Of a stretch of DNA of 64,000 nt, positions 1-9,700 are shown piece by piece. The position numbers were made by a program, and so were the translations under genes. The notes under the pieces were generated by a model. It was not told the origin of the DNA, searched no databases, and worked only from the letters and a program-made list of their open reading frames with translations. Numbering within the stretch: the stretch's first letter is position 1; every line of letters begins with the position of its first letter. This stretch comes from Sciscionella sediminilitoris (GTDB lineage: Bacteria > Actinomycetota > Actinomycetes > Mycobacteriales > Pseudonocardiaceae), in the NCBI RefSeq assembly GCF_000737195.2, contig NZ_JALM01000016.1, forward strand, positions 124,001-188,000. The letters are read 5' to 3'.

Positions 1-401
1 GTTTCGAGCTCCCGCTCGTCGTGGTGATGCTCAACTTCGCGGGCGTGCTGCGCTACGAGAAGATCAAGCGCTGGCGGCGCGGCATCTTCTTCGCGATCGT
101 GATCTTCTCCGCACTGGTCACCCCGGGTTCGGATGCCCTGTCCATGGTGGTGCTCGGTGCGGCGCTGTGCGTGCTGTTCGAGCTCGCCGTGCAGATCTCG
201 CGCATGCACGACAAGCGCCTGGCCAAACGGCGCAAGGACGAGGGCTGGGACCTCGAGGACCCGGACACCGCATCGCCACTGGACCACACCCCGGAACCGG
301 TGCTGAGCGAACCGGCTCAGCCCGCCCCGGCACCGATCGCGCTCGCCGAACCGGCCCAGGAGCCGCCGCCGCGCAACCGCTGGTACGACGACGCGACCTG
401 A
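1..401 (+). CDS. tatC: Sec-independent (Tat) translocase subunit TatC, C-terminal part
   Basis: The gene enters from the left edge and is read in frame from base 3. What remains is the last part of TatC, the polytopic membrane subunit that binds twin-arginine signal peptides. Two final membrane segments are visible: [19 protein letters not shown], with the conserved TPG(S)D loop, and [18 protein letters not shown]. They are followed by a charged, Pro- and Ala-rich cytoplasmic tail of about 65 residues, which is typical of actinobacterial TatC. The start is outside the window. The next gene, helY, begins 17 bases downstream; tatC-helY is a conserved actinobacterial order, which supports the call. 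Confidence 0.93.
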   Translation, partial: FELPLVVVMLNFAGVLRYEKIKRWRRGIFFAIVIFSALVTPGSDALSMVVLGAALCVLFELAVQISRMHDKRLAKRRKDEGWDLEDPDTASPLDHTPEPVLSEPAQPAPAPIALAEPAQEPPPRNRWYDDAT

Positions 402-418
402 TATGACAGCCTTGACGC

Positions 419-3172
419 GTGGCTGAACCCGTTTCGACCCGCACTCCCGCCGAATCGTTCAGTGCCGCCCGGGAGCGCACGGCGAATCCGAAGCTCGCCG
501 AGTTCTCCGGCCTGCTGTCCTTCGAGCTCGATCCCTTCCAGGCGCAGGCCTGCCGTGCCCTGGAGGGTGGGCACGGTGTGCTCGTCTGCGCCCCGACCGG
601 CGCGGGCAAGACCGTGGTCGGCGAGTTCGCGGTGCACCTCGCGCTCACCGGCGGTGGCAAGTGCTTCTACACCACGCCGATCAAGGCACTGTCCAACCAG
701 AAGTTCGCCGACCTCGTCGAACGCTACGGCGCGGACAACGTCGGTCTGCTCACCGGTGACTCGAGCGTGCGCTCGGATGCCCCGATCGTCGTGATGACGA
801 CCGAGGTGCTGCGCAACATGCTCTACGCGGGCTCGCCGACGCTCATCGGGCTCGAATACGTGGTCATGGACGAGGTGCACTACCTCGCCGACCGGTTCCG
901 CGGCGCGGTGTGGGAAGAGGTCATCCTGCACCTGCCCGACGATGTGCGGCTGGTCAGCCTGTCCGCGACCGTGTCCAACGCCGAGGAGTTCGGTGAGTGG
1001 CTGGTCGAGGTGCGCGGGGACACCGCGGTCGTGGTGGACGAGCACCGCCCGGTGCCGCTGTGGCAGCACATGATGCTCGGCTCCGAGCTGATGGACCTGT
1101 TCGGCGGCAAGGAGGGCAAGGACGGCACCGGCATCAACCCCCGGCTCAAGCGGCGCGCCGAGGAACTGGGCAGGCGGTTCCCGCAGTTCGACCGGCGCGG
1201 ACCGAAGGACAGGGGAAGGCGCCCGCCGCGGTTCCGCCCGCCGAGCAGGGTGGAAGTGCTCAACCGGCTGGACGCGGACGGGCTGTTGCCGGCGATCGTG
1301 TTCGTGTTCTCCCGTGCGGGCTGCGACGCCGCGGTGGACATGTGTGTGCGCGCGGGCCTGCGGCTGACCACGAATGCCGAGGGGGCCCAGATCCGCGAGA
1401 TCGTCGAACGGCACACCCGCGACCTGCCCAAGGCCGACCTGCAGGTGCTCGGCTTCTGGGAGTGGTCGGCCGCACTGGAACGCGGGGTCGCCGCGCACCA
1501 CGCCGGGCTGCTTCCCGCGTTCAAGGAAGCCGTCGAGGAACTGTTCGTCCGCGGGCTGGTCAAGGCGGTGTTCGCGACCGAGACCCTGGCCCTGGGCATC
1601 AACATGCCCGCCCGCACCGTGGTGCTCGAGCGGCTGGTGAAGTACAACGGCGAGGCGCACGTCGAGCTGACCCCGGGGGAGTACACCCAGCTCACCGGGC
1701 GGGCCGGGCGCCGCGGTATCGACGTGGAGGGGCACGCCGTCGTGCTGTGGCAGCCCGGCATGGACCCCAAACAGGTCGCCGGGTTGGCCTCCACCCGTAC
1801 CTATCCGCTGCGTTCCTCCTTCCGGCCCGGTTACAACATGGCGATCAACCTGGTCGCCGCGTTCGGCGCGGACGCCGCCCGCGAACTGCTCGAACAGTCC
1901 TTCGCCCAGTTCCAGACCGACCGCTCGGTGGTCGGCATGGCGCGCAGGGTGGAGCGCAACAAGGAAGCGCTCGAGGGCTATGCCGAGGCCATGCACTGTC
2001 ACCTCGGGGATTTCGCCGAATACGCGGAACTGCGGGCCCGGCTCGGCGAGCGGGAGAAGGCGCTGGCCCGCGGTGACCGGGGTACCCGCCGCGCGGAGGC
2101 CCTCGCCTCACTGGAACGGCTGCGCAAGGGCGATGTGATCGTGGTGCCCTCGGGCAGGCGTGCCGGGCTCGCGGTGGTCGTGGATCCCGGGCTGCACCCG
2201 AACAAGGAACCGCACCCGGTCGTGGTCACCGAATCCCGCTGGGGCGGCCAGCTCTCCTCGGCGGACTTCACCGAACCGGTCGAGGCCCTGGACCGGATCC
2301 GGCTGCCCAAACAGGTCAACTGGCGTTCGCCGCAGGTGCGCAAGGACGTCGCGGCGAGCCTGCGCAACAGCGACGCCCGGCCGCCGAAACGCGGCAGGTC
2401 CCGCTCGCGTGCCGCGGACGACGCGGAACTCGCCGAGCTGCGTGCGGCCCTGCGCGCGCACCCCTGCCACGGTTGCGCGGATCGGGAGACGCACGCGCGC
2501 TGGGCCGAACGTCATCGCAAACTGCGCGCCGAGACCGCGAGCCTGGAGTCCAAGGTGGCGGGCAAGACGCATTCGCTGGCCCGTTCCTTCGACCGGATCC
2601 GCGCCCTGCTCGCCGAACGCGGTTATCTCGCCAAGGGCCCGGAAGGCGAGCAGGTGGTCACCGAGCACGGCAACCGGCTGGCCCGGCTGTACTCCGAATC
2701 GGACCTGCTCGCCGCCGAGTGCCTGCGCGAGGGTGCCTGGGAAGGGCTCGGTCCCGAGGAGCTCGCCGCGGTCGTCTCGGTGCTCGTGTTCGAGGCGCGC
2801 CGCGACTCGCCGGTCGCCGCGCGGGTACCGGCTGGCGCGGTCCAGGAGGCCATCGAGGCCACCAACCGGGTGTGGTCCCGGCTCGAGGCGGACGAACGGC
2901 GGCACAAGCTGGATCGCACCCGGGAACCGGACGCGGGCTTCGCGTGGCCGGTGTTCCGCTGGGCGCGCGGGGAAACCCTGGAACAGGTGCTCTCCTCCGC
3001 GGAGGCGAACGGCCAGGATCTGCTCGCCGGGGACTTCGTGCGCTGGTGCCGCCAGGTGATCGACATGCTCGACCAGATCGATTCGGTGCTGGGCCGCGAG
3101 GATCCGCTCGGGGCGAACGCGCACCGTGCGGTGCGGGCGATCCGCCGTGGTGTGGTGGAACTCGGGACCTGA
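419..3172 (+). CDS. helY: DEAD/DEAH-box RNA helicase, HelY/Mtr4-like
   Basis: This is a 917-residue superfamily 2 helicase of the Ski2/Mtr4 type, probably acting on RNA in the cytoplasm. Walker A (GAGKT, residues 61-65), motif Ia (TTPIKALSNQK), motif II (DEVH, 151-154), motif III (SAT) and the motif VI region (QLTGRAGRRGID) are all present. The long C-terminal part matches the DSHCT-type region of the family. The GTG start at 419 is the first in-frame start after tatC. Position and length (about 900 aa) fit mycobacterial HelY. The exact substrate is not visible from sequence. Confidence 0.93.
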   Translation: MAEPVSTRTPAESFSAARERTANPKLAEFSGLLSFELDPFQAQACRALEGGHGVLVCAPTGAGKTVVGEFAVHLALTGGGKCFYTTPIKALSNQKFADLVERYGADNVGLLTGDSSVRSDAPIVVMTTEVLRNMLYAGSPTLIGLEYVVMDEVHYLADRFRGAVWEEVILHLPDDVRLVSLSATVSNAEEFGEWLVEVRGDTAVVVDEHRPVPLWQHMMLGSELMDLFGGKEGKDGTGINPRLKRRAEELGRRFPQFDRRGPKDRGRRPPRFRPPSRVEVLNRLDADGLLPAIVFVFSRAGCDAAVDMCVRAGLRLTTNAEGAQIREIVERHTRDLPKADLQVLGFWEWSAALERGVAAHHAGLLPAFKEAVEELFVRGLVKAVFATETLALGINMPARTVVLERLVKYNGEAHVELTPGEYTQLTGRAGRRGIDVEGHAVVLWQPGMDPKQVAGLASTRTYPLRSSFRPGYNMAINLVAAFGADAARELLEQSFAQFQTDRSVVGMARRVERNKEALEGYAEAMHCHLGDFAEYAELRARLGEREKALARGDRGTRRAEALASLERLRKGDVIVVPSGRRAGLAVVVDPGLHPNKEPHPVVVTESRWGGQLSSADFTEPVEALDRIRLPKQVNWRSPQVRKDVAASLRNSDARPPKRGRSRSRAADDAELAELRAALRAHPCHGCADRETHARWAERHRKLRAETASLESKVAGKTHSLARSFDRIRALLAERGYLAKGPEGEQVVTEHGNRLARLYSESDLLAAECLREGAWEGLGPEELAAVVSVLVFEARRDSPVAARVPAGAVQEAIEATNRVWSRLEADERRHKLDRTREPDAGFAWPVFRWARGETLEQVLSSAEANGQDLLAGDFVRWCRQVIDMLDQIDSVLGREDPLGANAHRAVRAIRRGVVELGT

Positions 3173-3242
3173 CGGAGACGGGGTTCCCGGTGTGATTTGA
3201 TCGCTGGCACACTCGGAGTGCAGCGGTGCAGAAGGGCGCGAG

Positions 3243-4001
3243 ATGACGAATCCGTACGGGCCTCAGGGCGGTCAGATTCCCCCCTGGGACCGGCAACCGC
3301 CGCAAGGCGGCGGACAACAACCACAGCAACCGTACGGACAGCCGCAGCCCGGTTACGCCCAGCCCGGATATCCCCAGTCCGGTCAGCCGCAGCAGTACCC
3401 CGGCTACGGACCGGCGCCGCAGCCCGGACCACCCCAGCAGCCGCCACAACCGCAGCAGCCCTACGGCCAGCCACCGCAGGGACACGGCCAGCCCGGCGGG
3501 TTCGGTTCCCCTCATCCGTACGCCCCGCCGCCGCAACAGCAACCACAGCCACCGCAGCAGCCCTACGGTCCGCAGTACGGGCAGCAGCAGTATGCCCAAC
3601 AGCAGTACCTCCAGCAGCGTTACCCGCAGCAGCAGTTCGGCCAGGGCGGGCAGCCTCCGTTCGGCCAGCAGCCGAAACCCAAGGGGAACACCAGGATCTG
3701 GGGACTCGTCACCCTCGTCGTGGTGGTCATCGCGGTGCTCGCGGTGTTGCTGTTCGCCTGGCCGGGCTGGCTGAACACCAAGGTGTTCGACAAGGCGAAG
3801 ATGGAGCAGGACGTGCAGTCGGTGCTCGTCGACAAGTACAAGATCGACGGCGCCAAGGATGTCAGCTGCCCGGGGGACCAGGCGGTGGAGCAGGGCAACA
3901 CCTTCGACTGCCAGGTCACGGTGAACGGCGACCAGAAGAAGGTCACCATCAAGGTCAGCGATGCGGGCAGCGCCACCTACGACGTCTCGCAGCCGCACTA
4001 G
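3243..4001 (+). CDS. DUF4333 domain membrane protein with Pro/Gln-rich N-terminus
   Basis: This 252-residue protein has three parts. Residues 1-140 are a low-complexity Pro/Gln/Gly/Tyr-rich segment. Next comes one hydrophobic helix (IWGLVTLVVVVIAVLAVLLF). The C-terminal domain is extracytoplasmic, about 80 residues long, and matches DUF4333 by its paired cysteines (SCPGD and FDCQV) and surrounding pattern. The topology therefore has the disordered tail inside and the DUF4333 domain outside. DUF4333 proteins are common in actinobacteria and their function is unknown. It stands alone between helY and the acetyltransferase. The start is ATG after a GGGCGCGAG purine-rich site. Confidence 0.85.
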   Translation: MTNPYGPQGGQIPPWDRQPPQGGGQQPQQPYGQPQPGYAQPGYPQSGQPQQYPGYGPAPQPGPPQQPPQPQQPYGQPPQGHGQPGGFGSPHPYAPPPQQQPQPPQQPYGPQYGQQQYAQQQYLQQRYPQQQFGQGGQPPFGQQPKPKGNTRIWGLVTLVVVVIAVLAVLLFAWPGWLNTKVFDKAKMEQDVQSVLVDKYKIDGAKDVSCPGDQAVEQGNTFDCQVTVNGDQKKVTIKVSDAGSATYDVSQPH

Positions 4002-4052
4002 CACCGGCTAATTCCATCGCGCCCGATCGTCCGATTCGGGCAGGATGAGCGT

Positions 4053-5219
4053 ATGCACGAGGTTCGCGTACTCCACCCCGATCAGCACCGCGCCGCCACC
4101 GACGTCTTCCTCGACACGCTGCACGAACGCCCGGTCGAGGACCGGATGTGGGAACACCACGCGGAAGCGTTCGAACCGGGGCGGATGCTCGGCGCCTACG
4201 CGGACGGGGAGCTGGTCGCGACCGCCGGTTCGTTCCCTTCCGCGGTGCGGGTCCCGGGCGGGGCGAGCGTGCCGATGGCCGCGGTCACGAACGTCGGGGT
4301 GCGCGCGGACCATACCCGCAAGGGCGTGCTCACCTCGCTGAAACGCAGCCTGTTCGGCGAGCTTCGGGAACCGGTCGCGGGACTGCACGCGAGCGAGGCC
4401 GGGATCTACGGGCGGTTCGGGTATGGCATCGCCACCCGCTCGATCACGGTGACCGTGGACCGGAACAAGGCCCGCACCAAGAACCCCGGCACCGTGCGGA
4501 TGGTGCCCGTGGAGGAGGCGGCGAAGCTGCTTCCCGAACTGCACGAGCGGATCGGGTTCGCGCGCGCCGGGGCGATGCACCGCCCGGCGGGCTGGTGGAC
4601 GGGCATGGCCGCGGAACGCGAGCAGCGTGGTAAGCACACGGTGGTGGTGCACCGGAACGCGGAGGGTACCGAGGACGGCTACGTCATGTACGGCATCCAC
4701 CGCCCCGGCGAGCAGCGCGAACTCACCGTGAAGGAATTCTGGGCCGCCACCCCGGACACCTATGCCGAGCTGTGGCGCTACATCCTTTCGGTGGACCTCG
4801 TCGGTACGGTCGTCGCGCCCGACCGGCCCCGCGATGAGCCGCTCGACCTGCTGCTCGAGGACCCACGCGCGGCGCGGATCACCAACTCCTTGGACGAACT
4901 GTGGCTCCGGCTGCTGGATGTGCCCGCCGCGCTCGCCGCACGAACCTACGGCCCGGGTTCGGTGGTGCTCGGGGTACACGACGAATTCCTCCCGGAGAAC
5001 TCCGGCAGCTATCGGATCGGCGCGGAGGGCGCCATGCGGGTCGAGGAGGACCCGGAGCTGCGCTGCGATGTGCGGGACCTCGCCACGCTCTACCTCGGCG
5101 ACCGGAGCCCATCGGAGCTCGCCTTCGCCGGACGCCTGACGGGACCGGACGAGGCGATCGGTCGCGCGGACGCCGTGTTACGCACCGAGCGGCCGCCGTG
5201 GTCCGGAACGGATTTCTGA
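4053..5219 (+). CDS. Eis-like GNAT family N-acetyltransferase
   Basis: The 388-residue protein matches the Eis family (enhanced intracellular survival), which is built from two GNAT folds and an SCP2-like C-terminal domain and transfers acetyl groups from acetyl-CoA to amines. The acetyl-CoA loop region (VGVRADHTRKGVLTSL) and the conserved SEAGIYGRFGYG segment carrying the family tyrosine are present. The protein ends in Phe, as Eis does; there the C-terminal carboxylate takes part in catalysis. The start is ATG at 4053 behind an AGGA element. Four bases separate it from the racemase gene, so the two are probably co-transcribed. The physiological substrate is unknown. Confidence 0.9.
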   Translation: MHEVRVLHPDQHRAATDVFLDTLHERPVEDRMWEHHAEAFEPGRMLGAYADGELVATAGSFPSAVRVPGGASVPMAAVTNVGVRADHTRKGVLTSLKRSLFGELREPVAGLHASEAGIYGRFGYGIATRSITVTVDRNKARTKNPGTVRMVPVEEAAKLLPELHERIGFARAGAMHRPAGWWTGMAAEREQRGKHTVVVHRNAEGTEDGYVMYGIHRPGEQRELTVKEFWAATPDTYAELWRYILSVDLVGTVVAPDRPRDEPLDLLLEDPRAARITNSLDELWLRLLDVPAALAARTYGPGSVVLGVHDEFLPENSGSYRIGAEGAMRVEEDPELRCDVRDLATLYLGDRSPSELAFAGRLTGPDEAIGRADAVLRTERPPWSGTDF

Positions 5220-5223
5220 GCCG

Positions 5224-5919
5224 ATGCGCCAACGGGTCATCGGGCTGCTCGGCGGAATGAGCTGGGAGAGCAGCGCGGAGTACTACCGGCTGCTCAACGA
5301 GCTCGTCGCCGCCCGGCTCGGCGGGCTGCACTCGGCTCGGTGCGTGCTGGCCTCGCTGGATTTCGCCGAAGTGGAACGGATGCAGGCCGATGGGGACTGG
5401 GCGGCCGCCGGTGAACTGCTCGCCGGGGCGGCACGCGGCCTCGAAGCGGCGGGCGCGGAGTTCCTGCTGGTGTGCACCAACACGATGCACAAGGTCGCGG
5501 ACGTGGTGCAGGCCGCGGTCTCGATCCCGTTGCTGCACCTGGCCGACGCGACCGCCGAGGCGGTGCACGCGGCGGGGATCGGCACGGTCGGTCTGCTGGG
5601 CACCGCGTTCACCATGGAGCAGGACTTCTACCGGGAACGACTCGAACGACAGGGACTGAGCGTGCTGCTGCCCGGCGCGCGGGACCGGGCCGAGGTGCAC
5701 CGGGTGATCTACGAGGAACTCTGCCGTGGCCGGGTCCTGGCCGAATCCCGGGCCTACTACCGCACTGTCATCGAACGGCTCACCGAAGCCGGGGCACAGG
5801 GCGTCATCCTCGGCTGCACCGAGATCGAACTGCTCATCACCCAGTCGGACAGCCCGATTCCGGTGTTCCCGACGACCAGATTGCACGCCGAGGCGGCGGT
5901 GCGCCGAGCGCTCGAATAG
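5224..5919 (+). CDS. aspartate/glutamate racemase family protein
   Basis: This 231-residue cofactor-independent racemase has both catalytic cysteines of the family: C84 in CTNTMH and C198 in GCTEIEL. The N-terminal GLLGGMSWES motif is typical of the aspartate racemase subgroup (YgeA/RacX-like). These enzymes interconvert L- and D-amino acids, often Asp or Glu, sometimes with broader specificity. It follows the Eis-like gene by four bases. Substrate cannot be decided from sequence. Confidence 0.9.
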   Translation: MRQRVIGLLGGMSWESSAEYYRLLNELVAARLGGLHSARCVLASLDFAEVERMQADGDWAAAGELLAGAARGLEAAGAEFLLVCTNTMHKVADVVQAAVSIPLLHLADATAEAVHAAGIGTVGLLGTAFTMEQDFYRERLERQGLSVLLPGARDRAEVHRVIYEELCRGRVLAESRAYYRTVIERLTEAGAQGVILGCTEIELLITQSDSPIPVFPTTRLHAEAAVRRALE

Positions 5920-5985
5920 CTCCGGTTCACCGCACGGGGCGGCGTCGACGACCGCGGCGAGCACGGCAACCCGCCGCGCGCGGAA

Positions 5986-6588
5986 TCAGCTCGCGAGCGC
6001 GGCCGGTGCCTCGGGCACCGCGGGCGCCAGGCGCGGCGGACGTTCGGCCATCTCCACCCGGTCGCGTCCGTGCCGCTTCGCGGAGAGCAGTGCCCCGTCG
6101 GCACGCCGCAACAGCTCGGGCAACGGGCTGTGGAACGCGCCGGTGTGCGTGGCCATACCGATCGAAGCGGTCAGTCCCTCGACGATCACCGGTTCGCCAT
6201 CGGTGTCCAGCGCGGTGACCGGGGTGACCCGCAACTGGTGCCGGATACGGTGCGCGACCGAACATCCCTGGGTGGCGTCTCCCGGGAGCAACACGAGGAA
6301 CTCGTCCCCGCCGTAGCGCCCGACGATATCGCCGCGCCGTACTCCTTTCGCGATACCGGCCGCGGCCGTTCGCAGTATCTGATCCCCGGCCAGATGGCCG
6401 TACGTATCGTTGATCTCCTTGAACCGGTCCAAGTCGATGATCAGCAGCACCTGAGGGAGAGCGCGGCGGTCGGCGAGCAGCCGCTCGGCCCGGTCCTCCC
6501 ATCCCCACCGGTCGAGCAGGCCGGTCAGCCGGTCGATATTCCGTCCCTCGAATGCTTGACCGCAGTATTGACAGTGCTGTTGCGACAC
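5986..6588 (-). CDS. small soluble GGDEF diguanylate cyclase with N-terminal CxxC
   Basis: The GGDEF domain makes cyclic di-GMP from two GTP. The active-site motif GGDEF is intact (RYGGDEFLVLLPG). An inhibitory I-site RxxD (RRGD) lies exactly five residues before it, so product inhibition is expected. No membrane helix is present. The GTG start at 6588 was chosen because a GGAGG site lies eight bases upstream; an alternative ATG is at 6630. With the GTG start the protein has 200 residues and begins with a short CQYCGQAF element, a single CxxC pair that might bind metal as a dimer or form a disulfide. It is divergent from the SARP gene. Confidence 0.85.
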   Translation of the reverse strand: MSQQHCQYCGQAFEGRNIDRLTGLLDRWGWEDRAERLLADRRALPQVLLIIDLDRFKEINDTYGHLAGDQILRTAAAGIAKGVRRGDIVGRYGGDEFLVLLPGDATQGCSVAHRIRHQLRVTPVTALDTDGEPVIVEGLTASIGMATHTGAFHSPLPELLRRADGALLSAKRHGRDRVEMAERPPRLAPAVPEAPAALAS

Positions 6589-6691
6589 CGGGACCACCTC
6601 CGCTTCACTGCTTGCCACGCAGCGTTCCATCGAGCGACGACGAATCGCGGTCACTGCGCGGACAGAAGCCTGTTTCCGCAGGAAGGCACCC

Positions 6692-6720
6692 TTGACTAGG
6701 GGGTGAACGGCTGACAATGT
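6692..6720 (+). promoter_or_regulatory. candidate promoter of the SARP regulator gene
   Basis: TTGACT at 6692-6697 and CAATGT at 6715-6720 are separated by 17 bases, close to a vegetative -35/-10 pair. A start of transcription near 6727 would leave a leader of about 60 bases before the ATG at 6788. Prediction from sequence only. Confidence 0.45.
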
Positions 6721-6787
6721 CGAACGATCAGCCCTGGGTGGTACGCGCCGTACCCAGCGTATCCTCGCCGGGTTTGGGAGTGGGACG

Positions 6788-9700
6788 ATGGCGGGTGTTG
6801 AATTCCGGATTCTCGGTGACCTCGAGGTGTCCTTCGACGGTGAACCCGCCGCGTTCGGTGGTCCCAAACTCCGGATTCTGCTCGCCACCTTGCTGCTCGA
6901 ATGGAACCGCACGGTACGCCTCGCCGATCTGACCGAGCGCCTGTGGCATCCGGAACCGCCCGGATCGGCCCGGACCACGGTACAGACCTACGTGCAGCGG
7001 CTGCGGCGCCTACTGGACACCCCGGAGCGGCTAGTGACCGTCGGCAACGGTTATCGCATCCTCGCCGAGCAGTACGAGCTGGACCTCGCCCGCTTTCGGG
7101 CGGCGGTCGCGCGGGCACAGCAGCTGAGTGTTCCGGCCGAGAAGGCCGAGCTGCTGCGGGAAGCACTGAACCAGTGGCGTGGCCGCCCACTGGCGAACAT
7201 CCACTCCGAGGTGATCCAGACCGTCGACGTGCCCCGGCTCGAGGAGGAATGGCTCGACACCGCGCAGCAGCGGTTCGACGTGGAGCTCCAACTCGGCAGG
7301 CACCTCGACGTGGTCCGCGAGCTGCAGACACTGGCCGGGGCACATCCGACGCGGGAGGATCTGCACGGTCAGTGGATGCTCGCGCTGTACCGGTCCGGGC
7401 GGCAGGCGGAAGCGCTCGGTGTGTTCCACCAGATCAGGAATGTGCTCGCCGAACAGCTCGGGATCGACCCGAACAAGGATCTGCAACGGCTCTATCAGCG
7501 GATTCTCAACGAGGACCCGGGCATCGACCGGCCGGTCGTGCACGAGACGATCCTGGCTCCGAGTATCGCGGTGCCCCGCGAACTGCCCGCCGATATCGGT
7601 GACTTCGTCGGACGCGAGGACATCGAGGCCCGGCTGATCACCGCACTGAGTTCCGAGCTGCGGTCGATGTTCGCGATCTCCGGTCAGCCCGGAATCGGGA
7701 AGACCGCCTTCGCCGTGCACATCGCCCACGAGGTGGGCAAACATTTCCCGGACGGGCAGCTCTACGCCAACCTCGAAGGGTATTCGGCCACCCAGCCCGT
7801 CACCGCGGTCCAGGTGCTCGCCCGGTTCGTGGTGGCCCTCGGCGTCTCCGCGCATCAGGTGCCCGTCGGCCGTGAGGAACTCCTCGCGCTGTACCGGACC
7901 CTGCTCGCCGACCGGCGCGTGCTCGTCGTGCTGGACAATGCCGCCGATCCGAGCCAGGTACGGCCGCTGCTGCCGACCGCGGGAGGGAGCGCGGCGATCG
8001 TCACCAGCCGTAACCAGTTGCGCGGCCTGACGGCCTTGCAGGGAGTGCACGCCGTTCATCTCGAGGTGCTCAGCGCCGAGCAGGGGCTGGCACTGCTGTC
8101 CGGGATACTCGGGGAACAACGGGTGCGGGCCGAACGGGACGAGGCCGCCGAGCTCGTCGAACTGTGCGGGTTTCTTCCGCTGGCCATTCGGATCGCCGCG
8201 GCCAATCTGTATTCGCGCGCCCATGAGTCGATCCACGCCTACATCCGCGAGCTGAACGGACCCGGACGGCTCGCCTCGTTCGACATCGAGGGAGATGAAG
8301 AGGCGACCCTGCGCGCGGCCTTCGATCTGTCCTACTCGAATCTCGCACCCCGCGCGGCGCGGGTGTTCCGGTTGCTGGGCGCGCTACCGGGGCAGGACTT
8401 CACCATCGAGGTGGCCGCCGCTTTCCTCGGCTCGCCCTTCCCGGATACCGCGCGGCTCCTCGATCACCTGGTGGCGGCGAGCCTGGTGAGCCACCACAGC
8501 TCCGGCAGGCTCTGGATGCACGATCTCATCCGGCTCTACGCGATCGAACGATGCGAGCAGGAGGAATCGGCGGCCGAGCTCATCAAGGCGCGCGGCCGAC
8601 TCGTGGACTTCTACTTCCGCAAGACATCCGCCGCTGCCGAACTGACCCAGCCGATGCGCGCACGACTGCCGCCATCCTCGGATGAGATACAACCGGAAAC
8701 CGAGTTCGCGGATGCGCAGGATGCGATGGCGTGGTTCGACGCGGAATGCACCAACATGATCGTGACGATCCAACAGCTTCGCGACACGGGGCACCGAGGA
8801 CAGGTGATCAGGCTGGCTGAAGCGATCCGGCCGGTTCTGATTACCAACATGCGACATCTGCCCGAGGCGTTGGGCGCGTATCGCGCCCTGTTGCAATCGG
8901 CGATCGAGGCGGACGACGTACACACCGAGGCGGCGATGCACCACGCGATCGGTGCACTGCTGGAACGAAGCCTGGAACACGCTCCGGCGATTCACCACTT
9001 CACCAGGGAACTGCGTGCACACCGAATCGATGGATCCTTGGCGAGCCAAGCGCGGGCGTTGATCAGCCTGGGCAACGTGCTCTACATGACGGGAGAACTC
9101 GAGCGAGCCGGCGCTTGTCTCAGCGAGGGAGTCAAGCTCGCCGAACAGGCCGGGGAAGAATTCCTGCTCTCGTTCGGAAGGTTGAACCAAGCGGCCGTGG
9201 AATCCCGGCATGGACGGCTGGATGCGGCCGAGCAGGCAGCGCGCGAGGCGATCACGATCAACGAACACTCCGCGGCGCGAGCGACAGCGGATGATCCGCG
9301 CCGGATTCTCGGCGAGGTTCTGGTGCAGCGCGGCGCCTACCGGGAAGCGATCGCGGAGCTCGGGCTGGCTCTCGATTCCCTGCGGGCCACGCTCTCGCCG
9401 TATTGCCAGGCATTGACCCAATGTCAGCTGGCGCTCGCGCACAACGCGATCGGCGAGGTGGTGACTGCGCAACGGTATGCCCAAGAGGCTTTCGAGACCG
9501 CCCGCGAGGAGGAAGCACTCGACGAAGAAGCGGAAGCCTTGGTTTCGCTGGTTTCCGTGGATCCGGACATGGCTTGGCAGGCTCGCCACGACGCCCTCGA
9601 ACACGCGGTGCAGCTGTGCCGCAGGGTGGATCATCGCTATATGGAGGCGACGGCCCTGTACGAACTCGCCGAGCTGCACGTAGGGATGGGGGAACACGGT

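Noticed and set aside
317-2002. Long minus-strand ORF over helY
   Set aside because: It is the shadow of the helicase codons in a GC-rich gene; composition is His/Gly/Arg-rich with no domain.
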